64,000 nucleotides of DNA from Corynebacterium sp. 74A. GTDB lineage: Bacteria > Actinomycetota > Actinomycetes > Mycobacteriales > Mycobacteriaceae. This document shows, one piece after another, positions 16,850 to 26,817 of this stretch. The position numbers were made by a program, and so were the translations under genes. The stretch covers positions 1-64,000 of the forward strand of contig NZ_PQMG01000006.1 in NCBI RefSeq assembly GCF_008930665.1. The letters run 5' to 3'. Numbering within the stretch: the first letter of the stretch is position 1; every line of letters starts with the position of its first letter. The notes under the pieces were generated by a model, which saw only the letters and a program-made list of their open reading frames with translations, ran no database searches and had not been told where the DNA came from.

Positions 16850-17224
16850 TTAAGCATAGCGGGTACGAGGGGAAACAACCATTGTCGCCAACAGGTGATT
16901 CCAATGACAATCAGGACAGACCTCCACGCGGTGAACGTCGAAAAGCTTGCCAGCGGAGACCAGCTGCGCGATCTCTTCCTCGCTGCGGGCGGAACCGGCT
17001 GCCCGGCCCACCTCATCGCCATAAATCCACAGCACGTCCCGCATGTTCTGAGAGGAACATACTGGGCAGTCCCGCGCTGAGCGCGAGCCATGAAACTCGG
17101 CGGCCGTTCGTAGCAAGAAATCGCACTCGCAGATCTCGGCGCGCGTGACCGCCCCTTGGCTATAGAGGCGCAAGGTGTGGCGACGGTGCCACTCGTGACT
17201 CACGATATTGCGATATTCAACCAC
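16850..17224 (-). CDS. DUF5318 zinc-ribbon-like protein
   Basis: 124 residues. Two CxxC knuckles, CPVC (in RDCPVCSSQNM) and CPDC (in VCPDCHWNH), suggest a bound zinc ion, and an earlier ICECDF adds two cysteines. The arrangement and the position next to ponA match the conserved actinobacterial DUF5318 family (the neighbour of ponA1 in mycobacteria). Function is unknown. Co-orientation with ponA suggests a shared transcript and possibly a role in envelope synthesis, which is inference only. Confidence 0.8.
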   Translation of the reverse strand: MVEYRNIVSHEWHRRHTLRLYSQGAVTRAEICECDFLLRTAAEFHGSRSARDCPVCSSQNMRDVLWIYGDEVGRAAGSARSEEEIAQLVSAGKLFDVHRVEVCPDCHWNHLLATMVVSPRTRYA

Positions 17225-17490
17225 GCGGCCAGTCTAGCTATCCCCACGGCAGTGGCGCCCGCGGCGATAATACTGTGTCTGTGCTCACAACTTAATCGGT
17301 TCACTGCGGTTCTGTATCGATTGAGCCCCTGCGCTTGACCAAAAACGCGGGCTAGATTCTGAGGAATCACGATTGTTGCGCGTCCTCAGGAGTGAGCCCC
17401 ACGACTGCGGGCGTGCTCGCCCGCCGCGGTGCGCGCCCCCACCCGTGGGAGGTGTCGCGGCGGTACAAGTTTGTTTGAAGGAGTTTGCCC

Positions 17491-18579
17491 ATGAGCGGAG
17501 AAATCCGTGTTGCCATCGTCGGAGTTGGCAACTGCGCCACCTCGCTGATCGAAGGCGTCGAGTTTTATAAGGACGCCCGCGATAGCGACGATGTTCCCGG
17601 CCTGATGCACGTGCGCTTCGGCGACTATCACGTCAAGGACGTCACATTCGCCGCAGCCTTCGATGTGGATGCCGCCAAGGTGGGGCTCGATCTCTCCGAG
17701 GCCACCCGCGCATCCGAGAACTGCACCATCCAGATTGCGCAGCTGCCGCATCTCGGCGTGAAGGTCCAGCGCGGCCCCACGCACGACGGCCTCGGCCGCT
17801 ACTATCAGCAGACCATCACCGAGTCCGAAGAGGAGCCGGTGGATGTGGTGCAGGCCCTCAAGGACGCCCAGGTGGATGTGGTGGTCAGTTATCTGCCCGT
17901 GGGTAGCGAGGAGGCCGATAAGTTCTACGCCCAGGCCGCAATCGACGCCGGCTGTGCCTTCGTCAACGCCCTGCCGGTGTTCATCGCCTCCGATCCCGAG
18001 TGGGCCGAGAAGTTCCGTGCCGCCGGGGTGCCGATTGTGGGCGATGACATCAAGTCCCAGGTGGGCGCGACCATCACCCACCGCGTGATGGCCAAGCTCT
18101 TCGAGGATCGCGGCGTGCGCCTCGAGCGCACCATGCAGCTCAACGTCGGCGGCAACATGGACTTCAAGAACATGCTCGAGCGCGAGCGCCTGGAGTCCAA
18201 GAAGATCTCCAAGACCCAGGCCGTCACCTCCAACCTGAAGACCTCCCCCTTGGCGGGCAAGGTGGATGATCGCAACGTGCACATCGGCCCCTCCGACTAT
18301 GTGGGCTGGTTGGATGACCGCAAATGGGCCTATGTGCGCCTCGAGGGCAAGGCCTTCGGCGAGGTGCCGCTGAACCTCGAGTACAAGCTCGAGGTCTGGG
18401 ACTCCCCGAACTCCGCGGGCATTATTATTGACGCTCTGCGCGCGGCGAAGATTGCCCTCGACCGCGGCATTGGCGGCCCGATCGACGCCGCCTCCTCCTA
18501 TCTGATGAAGTCCCCGCCGAAGCAGCTCGGCGACGACGAGGCCCGCGCCCGCCTCGAAAGCTTCATCGCCGGCGACTAA
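17491..18579 (+). CDS. ino1: Inositol-3-phosphate synthase
   Basis: 362 residues beginning [19 protein letters not shown], with a Rossmann NAD-binding loop GVGNCA. The family motifs [16 protein letters not shown] and [20 protein letters not shown] are present. It converts glucose 6-phosphate to myo-inositol 1-phosphate (also named 1D-myo-inositol 3-phosphate) with NAD, feeding phosphatidylinositol, mannosylated lipids and mycothiol. The ATG at 17491 is supported by GAAGGAG eight bases upstream; the TTG two codons earlier is unlikely. A strong inverted repeat lies downstream. The 266-bp upstream region shows no gene and no operator I can assign. Confidence 0.96.
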   Translation: MSGEIRVAIVGVGNCATSLIEGVEFYKDARDSDDVPGLMHVRFGDYHVKDVTFAAAFDVDAAKVGLDLSEATRASENCTIQIAQLPHLGVKVQRGPTHDGLGRYYQQTITESEEEPVDVVQALKDAQVDVVVSYLPVGSEEADKFYAQAAIDAGCAFVNALPVFIASDPEWAEKFRAAGVPIVGDDIKSQVGATITHRVMAKLFEDRGVRLERTMQLNVGGNMDFKNMLERERLESKKISKTQAVTSNLKTSPLAGKVDDRNVHIGPSDYVGWLDDRKWAYVRLEGKAFGEVPLNLEYKLEVWDSPNSAGIIIDALRAAKIALDRGIGGPIDAASSYLMKSPPKQLGDDEARARLESFIAGD

Positions 18580-18618
18580 ACCCCCTCCGCGGGCGCGAAC
18601 GCAGCGCCCTGGTGGCCA

Positions 18619-18655
18619 CGGCCACGGACGACCCCCTGTGGTATCCGTCCGTGGC
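18619..18655 (+). terminator. Hairpin after ino1
   Basis: GGCCACGGACG (18619-18629) pairs perfectly with CGTCCGTGGCC (18645-18655). No T-tract follows, so it may be a GC-hairpin terminator of the kind common in actinobacteria. Confidence 0.5.
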
Positions 18656-18733
18656 CGCACTGTATTCTCCTGCCGCCCGCGGACAGTCACCTACCCCCGC
18701 CGCAGCACACCCACCTGCCGAAATACTTTTTCA

Positions 18734-18775
18734 CCTAAACAATTTTTAGGACAGTACTGTTTCGCGCCATAGAAT
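18734..18775 (+). promoter_or_regulatory. Promoter and probable operator of the MarR gene
   Basis: CCTAAA (18734-18739) and TTTAGG (18745-18750) form an inverted repeat. It is followed at once by the perfect palindrome ACAGTACTGT (18751-18760) and a TAGAAT -10 box (18770-18775). The ATG comes 7 bases after the -10 box, so the mRNA is predicted to be leaderless. The palindromes overlap the -35 region, consistent with autorepression. Confidence 0.6.
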
Positions 18776-18782
18776 ATGGACT

Positions 18783-19241
18783 ATGAACGCGCAACCTTAT
18801 TTTGAACTCGCCCGGAATGCACGGCCCGCGCTCACGCAGCTGTACGTCACCTATTTCCGGCTTGCAGAGCGCTCCGATCTCACCGGACCGCAGCTGACAA
18901 TCCTGTCTCGCCTGAAGTCCGATGGAGCGGCGCGTATCAGCGAACTAGCCAAGCGGGAGGGCATTCGCATGCCCACCGCCTCTAATGCCTTGCACCAGCT
19001 CGAATCCCGCGGCCTGGTGGAGCGCGTCCGCGATAATAATGACCGCCGCGGCGTGCGCGTGCAGCTGACCGAGCAAGGCGCTGTCGAACTCGAGCGCGTC
19101 GGCGAGGAACGTATCGCCCAGCTGGCTGATATGTTTAGCACTCTCGAGGATGAGGAGATCGCCGCTATCGAAGAGATCGTCCCGATTATCAATCGCCTCG
19201 CCGAGCGCTATACCGCCCAAACCCGCAACGGCGATAAGTAA
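18783..19241 (+). CDS. MarR-family transcriptional regulator, MalR-like
   Basis: 152 residues with a winged helix-turn-helix at about 45-115 (ISELAKREGIRMPTASNALHQ; wing DNNDRRGVRV) and flanking dimerisation helices. Position between ino1 and a universal stress protein gene matches C. glutamicum malR, a MarR-type regulator of stress-responsive envelope genes, so I propose orthology from synteny. The ATG has no Shine-Dalgarno and follows a -10 box by 7 bases, so it is probably a leaderless start. Inverted repeats over the promoter suggest autoregulation. Confidence 0.85.
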   Translation: MNAQPYFELARNARPALTQLYVTYFRLAERSDLTGPQLTILSRLKSDGAARISELAKREGIRMPTASNALHQLESRGLVERVRDNNDRRGVRVQLTEQGAVELERVGEERIAQLADMFSTLEDEEIAAIEEIVPIINRLAERYTAQTRNGDK

Positions 19242-19345
19242 CTAGCCTCGGAGCGTGCCCGCCCCCGTTCCTTTGTCCGCCCAGATGAAAGTTGAGCGCA
19301 TGAGCAGCGCTCGGCCCCGCCCTCGCCGCTCATGCATAGACACCT

Positions 19346-20266
19346 ATGCCCGATTCTCGCCTCCGCGTATTGATAGCGTGGCAGCCCGACGCCGCCAATA
19401 ACGAAATTCTCGATGCCGTCGCATGGCTACACCGCTCTGGGCCCATCACCGTCCGCGCCATCTCGGCCTTTACCCGCCCCTGGCCACAAACTTCCCTATC
19501 CAAACTGGGGGGCAAGTACAAGAAGTGGTTGAAGAAGCAGGAGGAGGCCAGCCGCGAGGTGGTGACCGCTGCGCTGCTCGACGCCGGCGTGGACAAAGAC
19601 TGCTTCGATAGCAAGCTCGCCGTCTTTGCCGATGGCTCCTCCGAGCCGCACCTGCTCACCCAGGCCGCCAAGGACTTCCACGCCGACATCATTCTGCTGG
19701 GCCCCGCCCAAGCCGCCCCCAAGGGGCGATATTTGGCCGGCACCACCGCCGATGCGCTGCTGCACGCCTCCCCTTATCCCCTGGGCCTGATCCCGCGCGA
19801 GGTGAAGCTGGGCAAGAAGGGCGTGAACCGAGTCTCCTGCGCGCTCACCGAGGAGGCCGGCAGCGCCGCCGTCTTCGATCATGCTGCCGCGGTAGCCGAG
19901 ATTTACTCCGTCCCGCTGCGGATCGTGGCTTTCGTGCCCGATCGAGTGGGCAATGCGTTGAAGTCCACAAATAGCAAGCTCGAGTCTGTGCTGGCTGATG
20001 ACGCCCGCGAACATGCGCTGGCCAATCTTGATCGGGCGCGAGATAGCGTCGTCAAGCATCACCCCGAGCTGCAGGTGGAAACGGAACTCGCTACCGGCAG
20101 CGGCTGGTCCGAGGCCATGGACGCGGTGAAGTGGAAGAAATCAGATCTGCTCGTGGTGGGCTCCGAAGATAGCAATCCCATCGCGCGGGTGTTCATGGGC
20201 TCTCATACCTCGGCCGTGCTCAAACACGCGCGCGTACCGGTGATGATCTACCCGACCACGACCTAA
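19346..20266 (+). CDS. Tandem-domain universal stress protein
   Basis: 306 residues with two UspA domains, about 1-150 and 160-306. The second carries GSEDSNPIARVFMGSHTSAVLKHARVPVMIY, the typical G-2x-G-9x-G(S/T) ATP-binding-like ending, slightly degenerate. The first ends LLGPAQAAPKGRYLAGTTADALLHASPYPLGLI. An extra basic loop, GGKYKKWLKKQEE, is inserted in the first domain. It lies 104 bp behind the MarR gene, as in the malR-usp pair of C. glutamicum. Such proteins bind nucleotides and act in stress or stationary-phase physiology. The exact role is unknown. Confidence 0.88.
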   Translation: MPDSRLRVLIAWQPDAANNEILDAVAWLHRSGPITVRAISAFTRPWPQTSLSKLGGKYKKWLKKQEEASREVVTAALLDAGVDKDCFDSKLAVFADGSSEPHLLTQAAKDFHADIILLGPAQAAPKGRYLAGTTADALLHASPYPLGLIPREVKLGKKGVNRVSCALTEEAGSAAVFDHAAAVAEIYSVPLRIVAFVPDRVGNALKSTNSKLESVLADDAREHALANLDRARDSVVKHHPELQVETELATGSGWSEAMDAVKWKKSDLLVVGSEDSNPIARVFMGSHTSAVLKHARVPVMIYPTTT

Positions 20267-20312
20267 ACCCGCCCCGTGTGGGGCACAGACTACGCATAGG
20301 AGACACGCACAT

Positions 20313-20993
20313 ATGCGCACAGCACTCGTTACCGGCGCCAGTGGGGGAGTGGGGCGCGAGATCGCCGAGCAGCTTATCGACGCCGGCTGGGTGGTCTATG
20401 CCCACTATCGCAGCGAGTCACCCGCCACGGACAAGACCCGGGCCGCCGTCTCCCAGGCCAGCTGGTTCCGCCTTAATTTCGATTCCCCCGAGCCCGATCT
20501 CTCGGCCGTGCCCGATATCCACAGCCTCGATGCGCTCATCCACTGCGCCGGCTACTGCCAGCTCAACCGCATCGAGGACGCCAGCAGCCAGGAATGGCAG
20601 GATTCCTTCAACGTCAATCTGCACGGCCCGGTGGCGCTGACGAATCATCTGCTCCCCGCCCTGCGCGCCGCCCAAGGCACCATGGTGTATCTCAACTCGG
20701 GGGCCGGTTTTCGGGTCAAGCCCGAATGGGGCAGCTATGCCGCCGCCAAGTTTGCCGCCCGCGCTTGGTGCGATGGGCTGCGCGAGGAAGAGCCCGGCAT
20801 CCGCGTCTCCTCGATCCACCCAGGCCGCATCGATACGCAGATGCAGCGCGCCATCGTGACCTATGAGGGCGGCAGCTATGATCCGCATCAATTCCTGACC
20901 GCCGAGACCGTGGCGCGCTCGGTGGTGCAGGTGATCACCACACCGATGGATGCCCAACCCACCGAGCTGGTGCTGCGTCCCCGCCCTCACTAG
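20313..20993 (+). CDS. Short-chain dehydrogenase/reductase
   Basis: 226 residues of the classical SDR fold: TGASGGVG (residues 7-14) for NAD(P) binding, the CAGY motif in place of NNAG, the catalytic Ser in YLNSGAG, and YAAAK (SYAAAKFAARAW). HPGRIDTQM follows the active site. It is a little shorter than the usual 250 residues. An Arg/His pair at residues 36-37 (YAHYR) may favour NADP. It follows the usp gene by 46 bp and may share its transcript. The substrate is unknown. Confidence 0.9.
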   Translation: MRTALVTGASGGVGREIAEQLIDAGWVVYAHYRSESPATDKTRAAVSQASWFRLNFDSPEPDLSAVPDIHSLDALIHCAGYCQLNRIEDASSQEWQDSFNVNLHGPVALTNHLLPALRAAQGTMVYLNSGAGFRVKPEWGSYAAAKFAARAWCDGLREEEPGIRVSSIHPGRIDTQMQRAIVTYEGGSYDPHQFLTAETVARSVVQVITTPMDAQPTELVLRPRPH

Positions 20994-21114
20994 CGCCGCA
21001 GCGCCGCATGCTGGGGTCTACCCACGATGCGGAGCAGCGAGTAGGGTGGCGAAGAAAGGGCTGGATACACGGCCCGAGAAGCACGACAAGGCAGAGCTAT
21101 AGGGGTGAGAAGCC

Positions 21115-21642
21115 ATGCAATCCGAGTCTGAGGACGATCCACGCCCGCCGCGGCCGGAGTCTGCGGCGGGCCCCACGCCCGCCGCCGGCCTGCCCGAGGG
21201 ACAGTATTTCGATCCCACCGTGGATCGGGTCTCCACCACGCCCCGCGGCCCCTCCCGTGAGGAATTCGAGCGCGACCCCTTGGCGTGGTTCGAGCACAGC
21301 CGCCGCTCCTCACGCAGGGCCATTGCCTATGCGCTGACGATACCCCTGCTCACCGTCCTCACTGGGCTGGTGATCGCGCTCATCTCCCGCGCCCACGGCG
21401 GACCGATCTGCGAGGCCGGGCTCTCGACGTGGATCTGCAGCCGTGACTACGAGATTCTATTCTCGCTGGTGCCCCTCGGCGTGGCCCTAGCCGGCACTTT
21501 CGGCGCTTTTTGGATCACCTATCGCACCTGGGCCCGCTATGGGGCGTGGCGGCCGTGGCTCGCCATCATCTGGGTGCTCATCCCCGCCTCCTTGGCGTGG
21601 ATGACGGGCTTCGGCTGGATGTTCGTTAACGGTCACCACTAG
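21115..21642 (+). CDS. Membrane protein of unknown function
   Basis: 175 residues. The N-terminal 65 or so residues are hydrophilic and Pro-rich with [18 protein letters not shown]. Three membrane helices follow (about 69-91, 111-138 and 146-168). Two cysteines in the first outer loop ([17 protein letters not shown]) could form a disulfide. Its stop overlaps the convergent trhO gene by 17 bp. I do not recognise the family. Confidence 0.65.
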   Translation: MQSESEDDPRPPRPESAAGPTPAAGLPEGQYFDPTVDRVSTTPRGPSREEFERDPLAWFEHSRRSSRRAIAYALTIPLLTVLTGLVIALISRAHGGPICEAGLSTWICSRDYEILFSLVPLGVALAGTFGAFWITYRTWARYGAWRPWLAIIWVLIPASLAWMTGFGWMFVNGHH

Positions 21643-22528
21643 CGGCGGCAGTGATCTCGGCACAGCTCGCATCGCCGCAGTGCCCCACGGAATCCGCGCA
21701 GTCCGCGCACATGAGCGTCTGCTTGCGGCAGGCTTGGTTGCGGCAGTTGTGAAAGTCATTCGTGGCCGCACCACAGTGGGCACAGTGCCCCAGTTGGGTG
21801 AACTCGCCGCCCTCGAACTCCATGTGCATGCGCTTATCGAAGACGTAGAGCGAGCCTTCCCAGAGCCCGGCGTTACCGTATTTTTCGCCATAGCGGACGA
21901 TGCCGCCATCGATCTGATAGACCTCCTCGAAGCCCCGATTTTTCATCAGGCTGGACAGCACCTCGCAGCGAATACCGCCGGTGCAATAGGAGACCACCGG
22001 CTTATCCTTCATCCAGTCATATTTGCCGGACTCGAGCTCCGCGATGAAGTCGTGGGTAGTGGAGACATCGGGTACCACGGCGTTTTTAAACTTGCCGATC
22101 TGCGCCTCCATGGCATTGCGCCCGTCGAAGAACACCACCTCCTCGCCGCGCCGCTCCACTAGCTCATTCACTTCTTCGGGCTTGAGGTGCACGCCGCCGC
22201 CGATCACACCGTCTTCATTCACTTTCAGCTCGCCCGGCGCGCCAAAGGACACGATCTCATCGCGAACCTTCACGGAGAGCTTCGGGAAATCCTCGGCTCC
22301 ACCCTCGGACCATTTGAACTCCATGGGCTTGAAGTATTCGCGGGTTTTACGGGCATATTTCTTGCAGGCATCCATCGGCCCGCCGACGGTGCCGTTGATG
22401 CCGTGCTCGGAGATCAGAATGCGGCCGCGCAGTCCGAGGGACTCGCAGAGGTCGCGCTGCCACAGCATCACGGCCTTGGGGTCGGCGATGGGCTGGAACT
22501 TGTAGTAGAGCAGGATCTTCGAGAGCAT
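21626..22528 (-). CDS. trhO: tRNA uridine(34) hydroxylase, rhodanese family (TrhO/YceA)
   Basis: 300 residues: an N-terminal acylphosphatase-like domain ([12 protein letters not shown]...GINGTVGG), a rhodanese domain with the catalytic loop CTGGIRCE, and a Cys-rich C-terminus ([31 protein letters not shown]). TrhO installs 5-hydroxyuridine at U34 of tRNAs using prephenate-derived chemistry or oxygen. Length and architecture fit the family. The Cys-rich end may bind zinc. The 3' end overlaps the convergent membrane protein gene. Confidence 0.92.
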   Translation of the reverse strand: MLSKILLYYKFQPIADPKAVMLWQRDLCESLGLRGRILISEHGINGTVGGPMDACKKYARKTREYFKPMEFKWSEGGAEDFPKLSVKVRDEIVSFGAPGELKVNEDGVIGGGVHLKPEEVNELVERRGEEVVFFDGRNAMEAQIGKFKNAVVPDVSTTHDFIAELESGKYDWMKDKPVVSYCTGGIRCEVLSSLMKNRGFEEVYQIDGGIVRYGEKYGNAGLWEGSLYVFDKRMHMEFEGGEFTQLGHCAHCGAATNDFHNCRNQACRKQTLMCADCADSVGHCGDASCAEITAAASGDR

Positions 22529-22628
22529 ATCTTGATCCTATTCCGGCGCGGCAGCCAGTTCCTAACCACCGCTGCGTGCGGCGCAGGAGGGCAGGGAGGC
22601 GGTGAACAGTGTTCTAGAATGAGGGGCT

Positions 22629-22979
22629 ATGGAACCTTTTGATATCAATGCCGGTCGTTTCTATCTGCGGGCCCTGCACAACCAAACCACCCTCGATGAT
22701 GGCCCCACGCTGCGCTCGATCACGCCCACCCCAGCGATTCAGTCCAATGATGAGGCCGAGGATGGCTGGATGAACAATACCTGCTATAGCTGGGCGGTAT
22801 GTGAACAAACCTCCTCGGATCTCTTGGCCTTGGTCACCTACGAACCGGCCACCGATACCGTGACCTCCTACCCAGCTGGGGAGGCAGACACGGTATGGGA
22901 TCATAACCGCGAGCTCGAGCCCATCACCTTGGGCCAAGCGGCCGCCACGGGCGAAAAGGCGGTCCGGGCGCACATCTAG
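22629..22979 (+). CDS. Protein of unknown function
   Basis: 116 residues, acidic and soluble, beginning MEPFDINAGRFYLRALHNQTTLDDGP. No signal peptide, membrane segment or motif is recognised. The pattern (FDINAGRFYLRALH..., WAVCEQTSSDLLALVTY) reads as a compact alpha/beta domain that may be restricted to corynebacteria. The start follows TTCTAGAATGAGGGGCT; TAGAAT with the ATG 12 bases later could indicate a very short leader. It stands between divergently oriented trhO and a convergent DUF1846 gene. Confidence 0.6.
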   Translation: MEPFDINAGRFYLRALHNQTTLDDGPTLRSITPTPAIQSNDEAEDGWMNNTCYSWAVCEQTSSDLLALVTYEPATDTVTSYPAGEADTVWDHNRELEPITLGQAAATGEKAVRAHI

Positions 22980-23011
22980 CGCCACACGAACCGCCTTCTG
23001 CGCATTCGGTG

Positions 23012-24505
23012 TTACTTCCGGAAGAGCAGCTTCTTCTGATACACCGGATCGGAGGTCACCTGGATATCTAGGTTGCGGAAGATCCCCTCATCCACCGAGC
23101 CGAGAATGGTGGTGGTGTGCACGTCGAGGCCACGCAGGTTGTGCAGCTCCTCTAGGGCGCGGCGGGCATTGGGGTCATGATCCGCCGAAACGCTCAGGGC
23201 GATGAGCACCTCATCGGTGTGCAGCCGCGGGTTGCTGCTGCCCAGCTGCTCGATCTTGAGGGTCTGGATGGGCTTGATGGAGCTCGGCGCCAGCAAGTCC
23301 ACATCCGGCTCGATACCGGCCAGATACTTCAGCGCGTTGAGCAGCATGGCCGCCGAGCAACCGAGCAAAGCGGAGGTCTTGCCGGTAATGATCTCGCCAT
23401 CATTGAGCTTGATGGCGCTACCAGGCTGGCCGGTCTCCTCTGCGATGGCGCGCGCCGGCTCGATCACGGGGCGATCAGTTTCGTGAATGCCCTGCTTGCC
23501 CATGAGCAGGCGAATGCGGCCGGATTCCAGCGGCGCCTTCTGATTCTTCTTCTCCTCTACCAGCGCCTTGTAGTAGCGCCGGATGATCTCCTGCTTGGCG
23601 GCCTCGCGGCACACCTCATCATCGCTGATGCAATTACCCACCATGTTCACGCCCATGTCGGTGGGGGACTCATAGGGGGAGTGCCCGGAAATCTTCTCCA
23701 GCAGGTGCTTGAGCAGCGGGAATACTTCCACATCGCGGTTGTAGTTCACCGCCTGGCTGCCATAGGCCGCCAGGTGGAAGGGGTCGATCATGTTCACATC
23801 ATCCAGATCGGCGGTGGCGGCCTCATAGGCAGCGTTCACCGGGTGATCCAGCGGGATATTCCAGATGGGGAAGGTCTCGAACTTGGCATAGCCCACGTCA
23901 ATGCCGCGCACGTGCTCGTGGTAGATCTGCGAGAGGCAGGTGGCCAGCTTGCCCGAGCCGGGGCCGGGCGCGGTGACGATAATGAGATCGCGGCTAGTGT
24001 CCGCGTACTCGTTGCGGCCGAGGCCATTCTCGGAGACGATGTGCTCGGTATCAGCTGGGTAGCCCTCGATCACGAAGTGGCGGGTGACCTTCAGGCCCAA
24101 GCGGGTGAGCTTCTCCTGGAAGGCGGTGGCGTGCTTATTGCCCTCCTCGCACTGGGTCATCACCACGTTATCCACGAGGAAACCACGGGCGCGGAAAACA
24201 TCCACCAAGCGCAGCACATCATCCTCATAAGAAATGCCAAGGTCGGCGCGCATTTTACCGCGTTCCAGATCCTTGGCGTTGATGCAGACCATGATCTCGA
24301 CATCGTCCTTGATGTTCTCGAGCATCGCGATCTTATTGTCGGGAGTAAAGCCCGGCAGCACACGGGAGGCGTGCATATCGTCGAAGAGCTTGCCTCCCAT
24401 CTCTAGGTAGAGGCGTCCGCCGAGACTCTCCCGGCGCTCCTTAATGTGCTCAGATTGCATCTGGATGTACGCGGATCGGTCGAAGCCAATGGCGGGTGAA
24501 AGCAT
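23012..24505 (-). CDS. DUF1846 family protein
   Basis: 497 residues, full length for DUF1846. Seen motifs are [15 protein letters not shown] at the N-terminus, the glycine-rich loop [16 protein letters not shown] (about 175-190), [24 protein letters not shown], and [15 protein letters not shown]. The glycine loop resembles a nucleotide-binding loop but is not a canonical Walker A. A structure exists for a family member, but no reaction is established to my knowledge. The protein looks cytosolic. It is monocistronic, facing the convergent small unknown gene. The start is the ATG at 24505. Confidence 0.88.
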   Translation of the reverse strand: MLSPAIGFDRSAYIQMQSEHIKERRESLGGRLYLEMGGKLFDDMHASRVLPGFTPDNKIAMLENIKDDVEIMVCINAKDLERGKMRADLGISYEDDVLRLVDVFRARGFLVDNVVMTQCEEGNKHATAFQEKLTRLGLKVTRHFVIEGYPADTEHIVSENGLGRNEYADTSRDLIIVTAPGPGSGKLATCLSQIYHEHVRGIDVGYAKFETFPIWNIPLDHPVNAAYEAATADLDDVNMIDPFHLAAYGSQAVNYNRDVEVFPLLKHLLEKISGHSPYESPTDMGVNMVGNCISDDEVCREAAKQEIIRRYYKALVEEKKNQKAPLESGRIRLLMGKQGIHETDRPVIEPARAIAEETGQPGSAIKLNDGEIITGKTSALLGCSAAMLLNALKYLAGIEPDVDLLAPSSIKPIQTLKIEQLGSSNPRLHTDEVLIALSVSADHDPNARRALEELHNLRGLDVHTTTILGSVDEGIFRNLDIQVTSDPVYQKKLLFRK

Positions 24506-24715
24506 AGAGCAACCTCACTTGAGATAAGAGCGTAAAGGGGGCGGCAACTGACGTAGTGGCAGCGGTCGGAGTGAGGCCCTGTGGCGGCCTGCATTCTCTC
24601 TGACGGCCGCCGCTACGGTTACCCTGAGATACTACCGCCGTTGGGGAACAATTGCATAAAGGAGCATTAAACGCGCTGGTGAGAAGTTATTTTAATTTCT
24701 GTTTGTCGATAGTTT

Positions 24716-25918
24716 TTAGCGTCGAATATAGGCCTCCAGGCGATCGCAAGCGGCCACCACATCGGCCGTATCGCAGGCATAGCTCAGCCGAATCCAGCGG
24801 TGCCCGTGCACGATGTCGAAATCCACCCCGGGCGCCACCGCCACCCCCGTGGCGTCGAGCAGCTCATGGGCGAAGCGAAAGGAGTCCTCGGTGATCGAGG
24901 AGACATCCACATAGCAGTAGAAGGCGCCATCCGCGGGCGCGATATTCTCCAAGCCCAGCGCGGGCAGTCGCTCCATGAGGATCTCCCGATTGCGGGCATA
25001 GCGCTGCACATGCGCGTCGAGTTCCTCCAGGGCGGCGTCGTCAAACGCGCGCAGGGCGGCCTGCTGCGAGATCGCCGGCGGACAGACCGTGAAATTGGCG
25101 TGGAGGCGATCGAGCGCTCCCACCAGCTCCGGCGGCACGATGAGCCATCCAACCCGCCAGCCAGTCATGGAGAAATACTTACTCACGCTGCCCACGATGA
25201 CCGCTCGTTCAGAAAACTCGGCGGCGCTACGGCACTCGGCACCATAGCTGATGCCGTGGTAGATCTCGTCGGAGATCAGTACCACGCCGTGCGTATCGCA
25301 CCACTGCGCTAGACGACGCAACTCTGCCGGATCGATCACCGTGCCACTGGGGTTGGAGGGCGAGGTCACAATCACCGCCCGCGGCAGCCGCGGCAGGGCC
25401 TGCAGATCCTCAACGCGCAGCTGAAAGGCGTGTTCGGCATCGGTAACGTCGATCTCCACCATGCGTACCCCGAGCGCGGAGAGCACATTCCGATAGGCGG
25501 GATAGCCCGGGCGGGCCAGCACCACCTCATCGCCGGGATCGCAGACGGCGAGAAAGAGCGAGGTAAACCCGCCCGAGGAGCCGGTGGTGATGAGAATACA
25601 TTCCGGATCCACCGACACCCCATAGCGGCGCTGATAGTAGGCGGCGATGGCCTCTTTAAGCTCGGACGTGCCGCTGGCCGCTGTGTAGCCGAGGATATCC
25701 TGGCGCACCACCGACTCGGCCTGCTCCAGCACGGGGCTAGGTGCCGGGGTCGAGGGCTGGCCCACGCATAATAGCAGCGCATCGCCGTGTGTCTGGCGGC
25801 GCTGGAGGGCTCGGGCGAGAATATCCATCACGATAAAAGGTGCCACCTCGCCGCGCTGAGAGAGGTGCATCGGTGCTGCGGTGGGGGAGGAGTCGGTGGA
25901 ACGCGAAGCTGCTGACAT
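24716..25918 (-). CDS. Fold-type I PLP-dependent aminotransferase
   Basis: 400 residues of the aspartate aminotransferase family. The pyridoxal lysine lies in SVSKYFSMTGWRVGW. Other motifs are TSPSNPSGTV, ISDEIYHGI, and a C-terminal substrate-binding arginine in WIRLSYA. It catalyses amino group transfer between an amino acid and a 2-oxoacid; specificity cannot be read here. The first 17 residues (MSAASRSTDSSPTAAP) are not part of the fold, and Met17 (MHLSQRG) is an alternative start. The gene stands alone and diverges from the Nei-type glycosylase gene. Confidence 0.9.
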   Translation of the reverse strand: MSAASRSTDSSPTAAPMHLSQRGEVAPFIVMDILARALQRRQTHGDALLLCVGQPSTPAPSPVLEQAESVVRQDILGYTAASGTSELKEAIAAYYQRRYGVSVDPECILITTGSSGGFTSLFLAVCDPGDEVVLARPGYPAYRNVLSALGVRMVEIDVTDAEHAFQLRVEDLQALPRLPRAVIVTSPSNPSGTVIDPAELRRLAQWCDTHGVVLISDEIYHGISYGAECRSAAEFSERAVIVGSVSKYFSMTGWRVGWLIVPPELVGALDRLHANFTVCPPAISQQAALRAFDDAALEELDAHVQRYARNREILMERLPALGLENIAPADGAFYCYVDVSSITEDSFRFAHELLDATGVAVAPGVDFDIVHGHRWIRLSYACDTADVVAACDRLEAYIRR

Positions 25919-25993
25919 GCCCTTTAGTATGGCCCATGCGCCACAGTCGGCGCCCGCTGCCGCGCGGAAGCCACTGCACCCCGCGGAGCGGCC

Positions 25994-25999
25994 TAGACT
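25994..25999 (+). promoter_or_regulatory. -10 box of the Nei-type glycosylase gene (leaderless)
   Basis: TAGACT ends 8 bases before the ATG at 26008, and no Shine-Dalgarno is present, so a leaderless transcript is predicted. Confidence 0.45.
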
Positions 26000-26007
26000 A
26001 GAACACC

Positions 26008-26817
26008 ATGCCCGAAGGTCATGTGATTCACCGTCTCGCCCATCAGCTCAACCAGCATTTCGCCGAGCGGAGAGTACAGGTCAGCTCGCCGCAGGGGCGC
26101 TTTGCCACCGCCGCGGCACAGCTCGACGGCCACCGATTCGACCACGCAGATGCCTGGGGCAAACACCTCTTTATCCACATCGATACCCCGCAGCCGGACT
26201 CGATCGTGCATATTCACCTCGGACTCATCGGCAAGTTCCACTTCGAATCCCCCGAGGCCGACTGGGGCCAGATTCGGCTGCGCATCGCGAACGAGGACAT
26301 CGCCGCCACGCTCCGCGGCCCCCAGTGGTGCCGACTCATCACCGCCGAGGAGCAGGCGGCGGCGATCGCCCGGCTGGGGGCAGATCCCTTGCGCGCGGAC
26401 TCGGACTGGGAGGAGCTTGCCGGCCGCGTCGCCCGCTCGCGCCGCAGTATCGCCTCGCTCTTGATGGACCAGAAATACTATGCCGGGGTGGGCAATATCT
26501 ACCGCGCCGAGGTGCTCTTCCGGCAGGGAATCGATCCTTTCACCCCGGGCCGAGAGCTCACGGCGGCGCAGCGGGACGCCATTGCGCAGGATCTCTGCCA
26601 GCTCATGCGCGATGGGGAAGAGAAGGGCTGGATCGACACCGTGCTGCCCGCCCACACCCCCGAGGCCATGCGGCGCCCCGCGCGAGAGGATGCGCACGGC
26701 GGCGAGGTCTATGTTTACCGTCGCGCCGATCAGGATTGCCTGGTGTGCGGCGGGCCCGTGGCGAGCCGACCCGTGGAGGGGCGCAACCTATTTTGGTGCC
26801 CTTCCTGCCAGAGCTAA
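26008..26817 (+). CDS. Formamidopyrimidine/endonuclease VIII-type DNA glycosylase
   Basis: 269 residues of the Fpg/Nei family. The N-terminal catalytic motif is (M)PEGH, where the processed Pro1 and Glu2 attack the lesion; PEGH rather than PELPE points to the Nei branch. The helix-two-turn-helix segment DQKYYAGVGNIYRAEVLF is present. The zinc finger has two CxxC pairs (CLVCGG and CPSC) near the C-terminus. It excises oxidised bases and nicks the abasic site. The pattern fits mycobacterial Nei2-type proteins. ATG at 26008 follows a -10 box closely. Confidence 0.93.
   Translation: MPEGHVIHRLAHQLNQHFAERRVQVSSPQGRFATAAAQLDGHRFDHADAWGKHLFIHIDTPQPDSIVHIHLGLIGKFHFESPEADWGQIRLRIANEDIAATLRGPQWCRLITAEEQAAAIARLGADPLRADSDWEELAGRVARSRRSIASLLMDQKYYAGVGNIYRAEVLFRQGIDPFTPGRELTAAQRDAIAQDLCQLMRDGEEKGWIDTVLPAHTPEAMRRPAREDAHGGEVYVYRRADQDCLVCGGPVASRPVEGRNLFWCPSCQS

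Noticed and set aside
17386..18690. 434-codon minus-strand frame
   Set aside because: Antisense shadow of ino1; the plus-strand gene has all family motifs.
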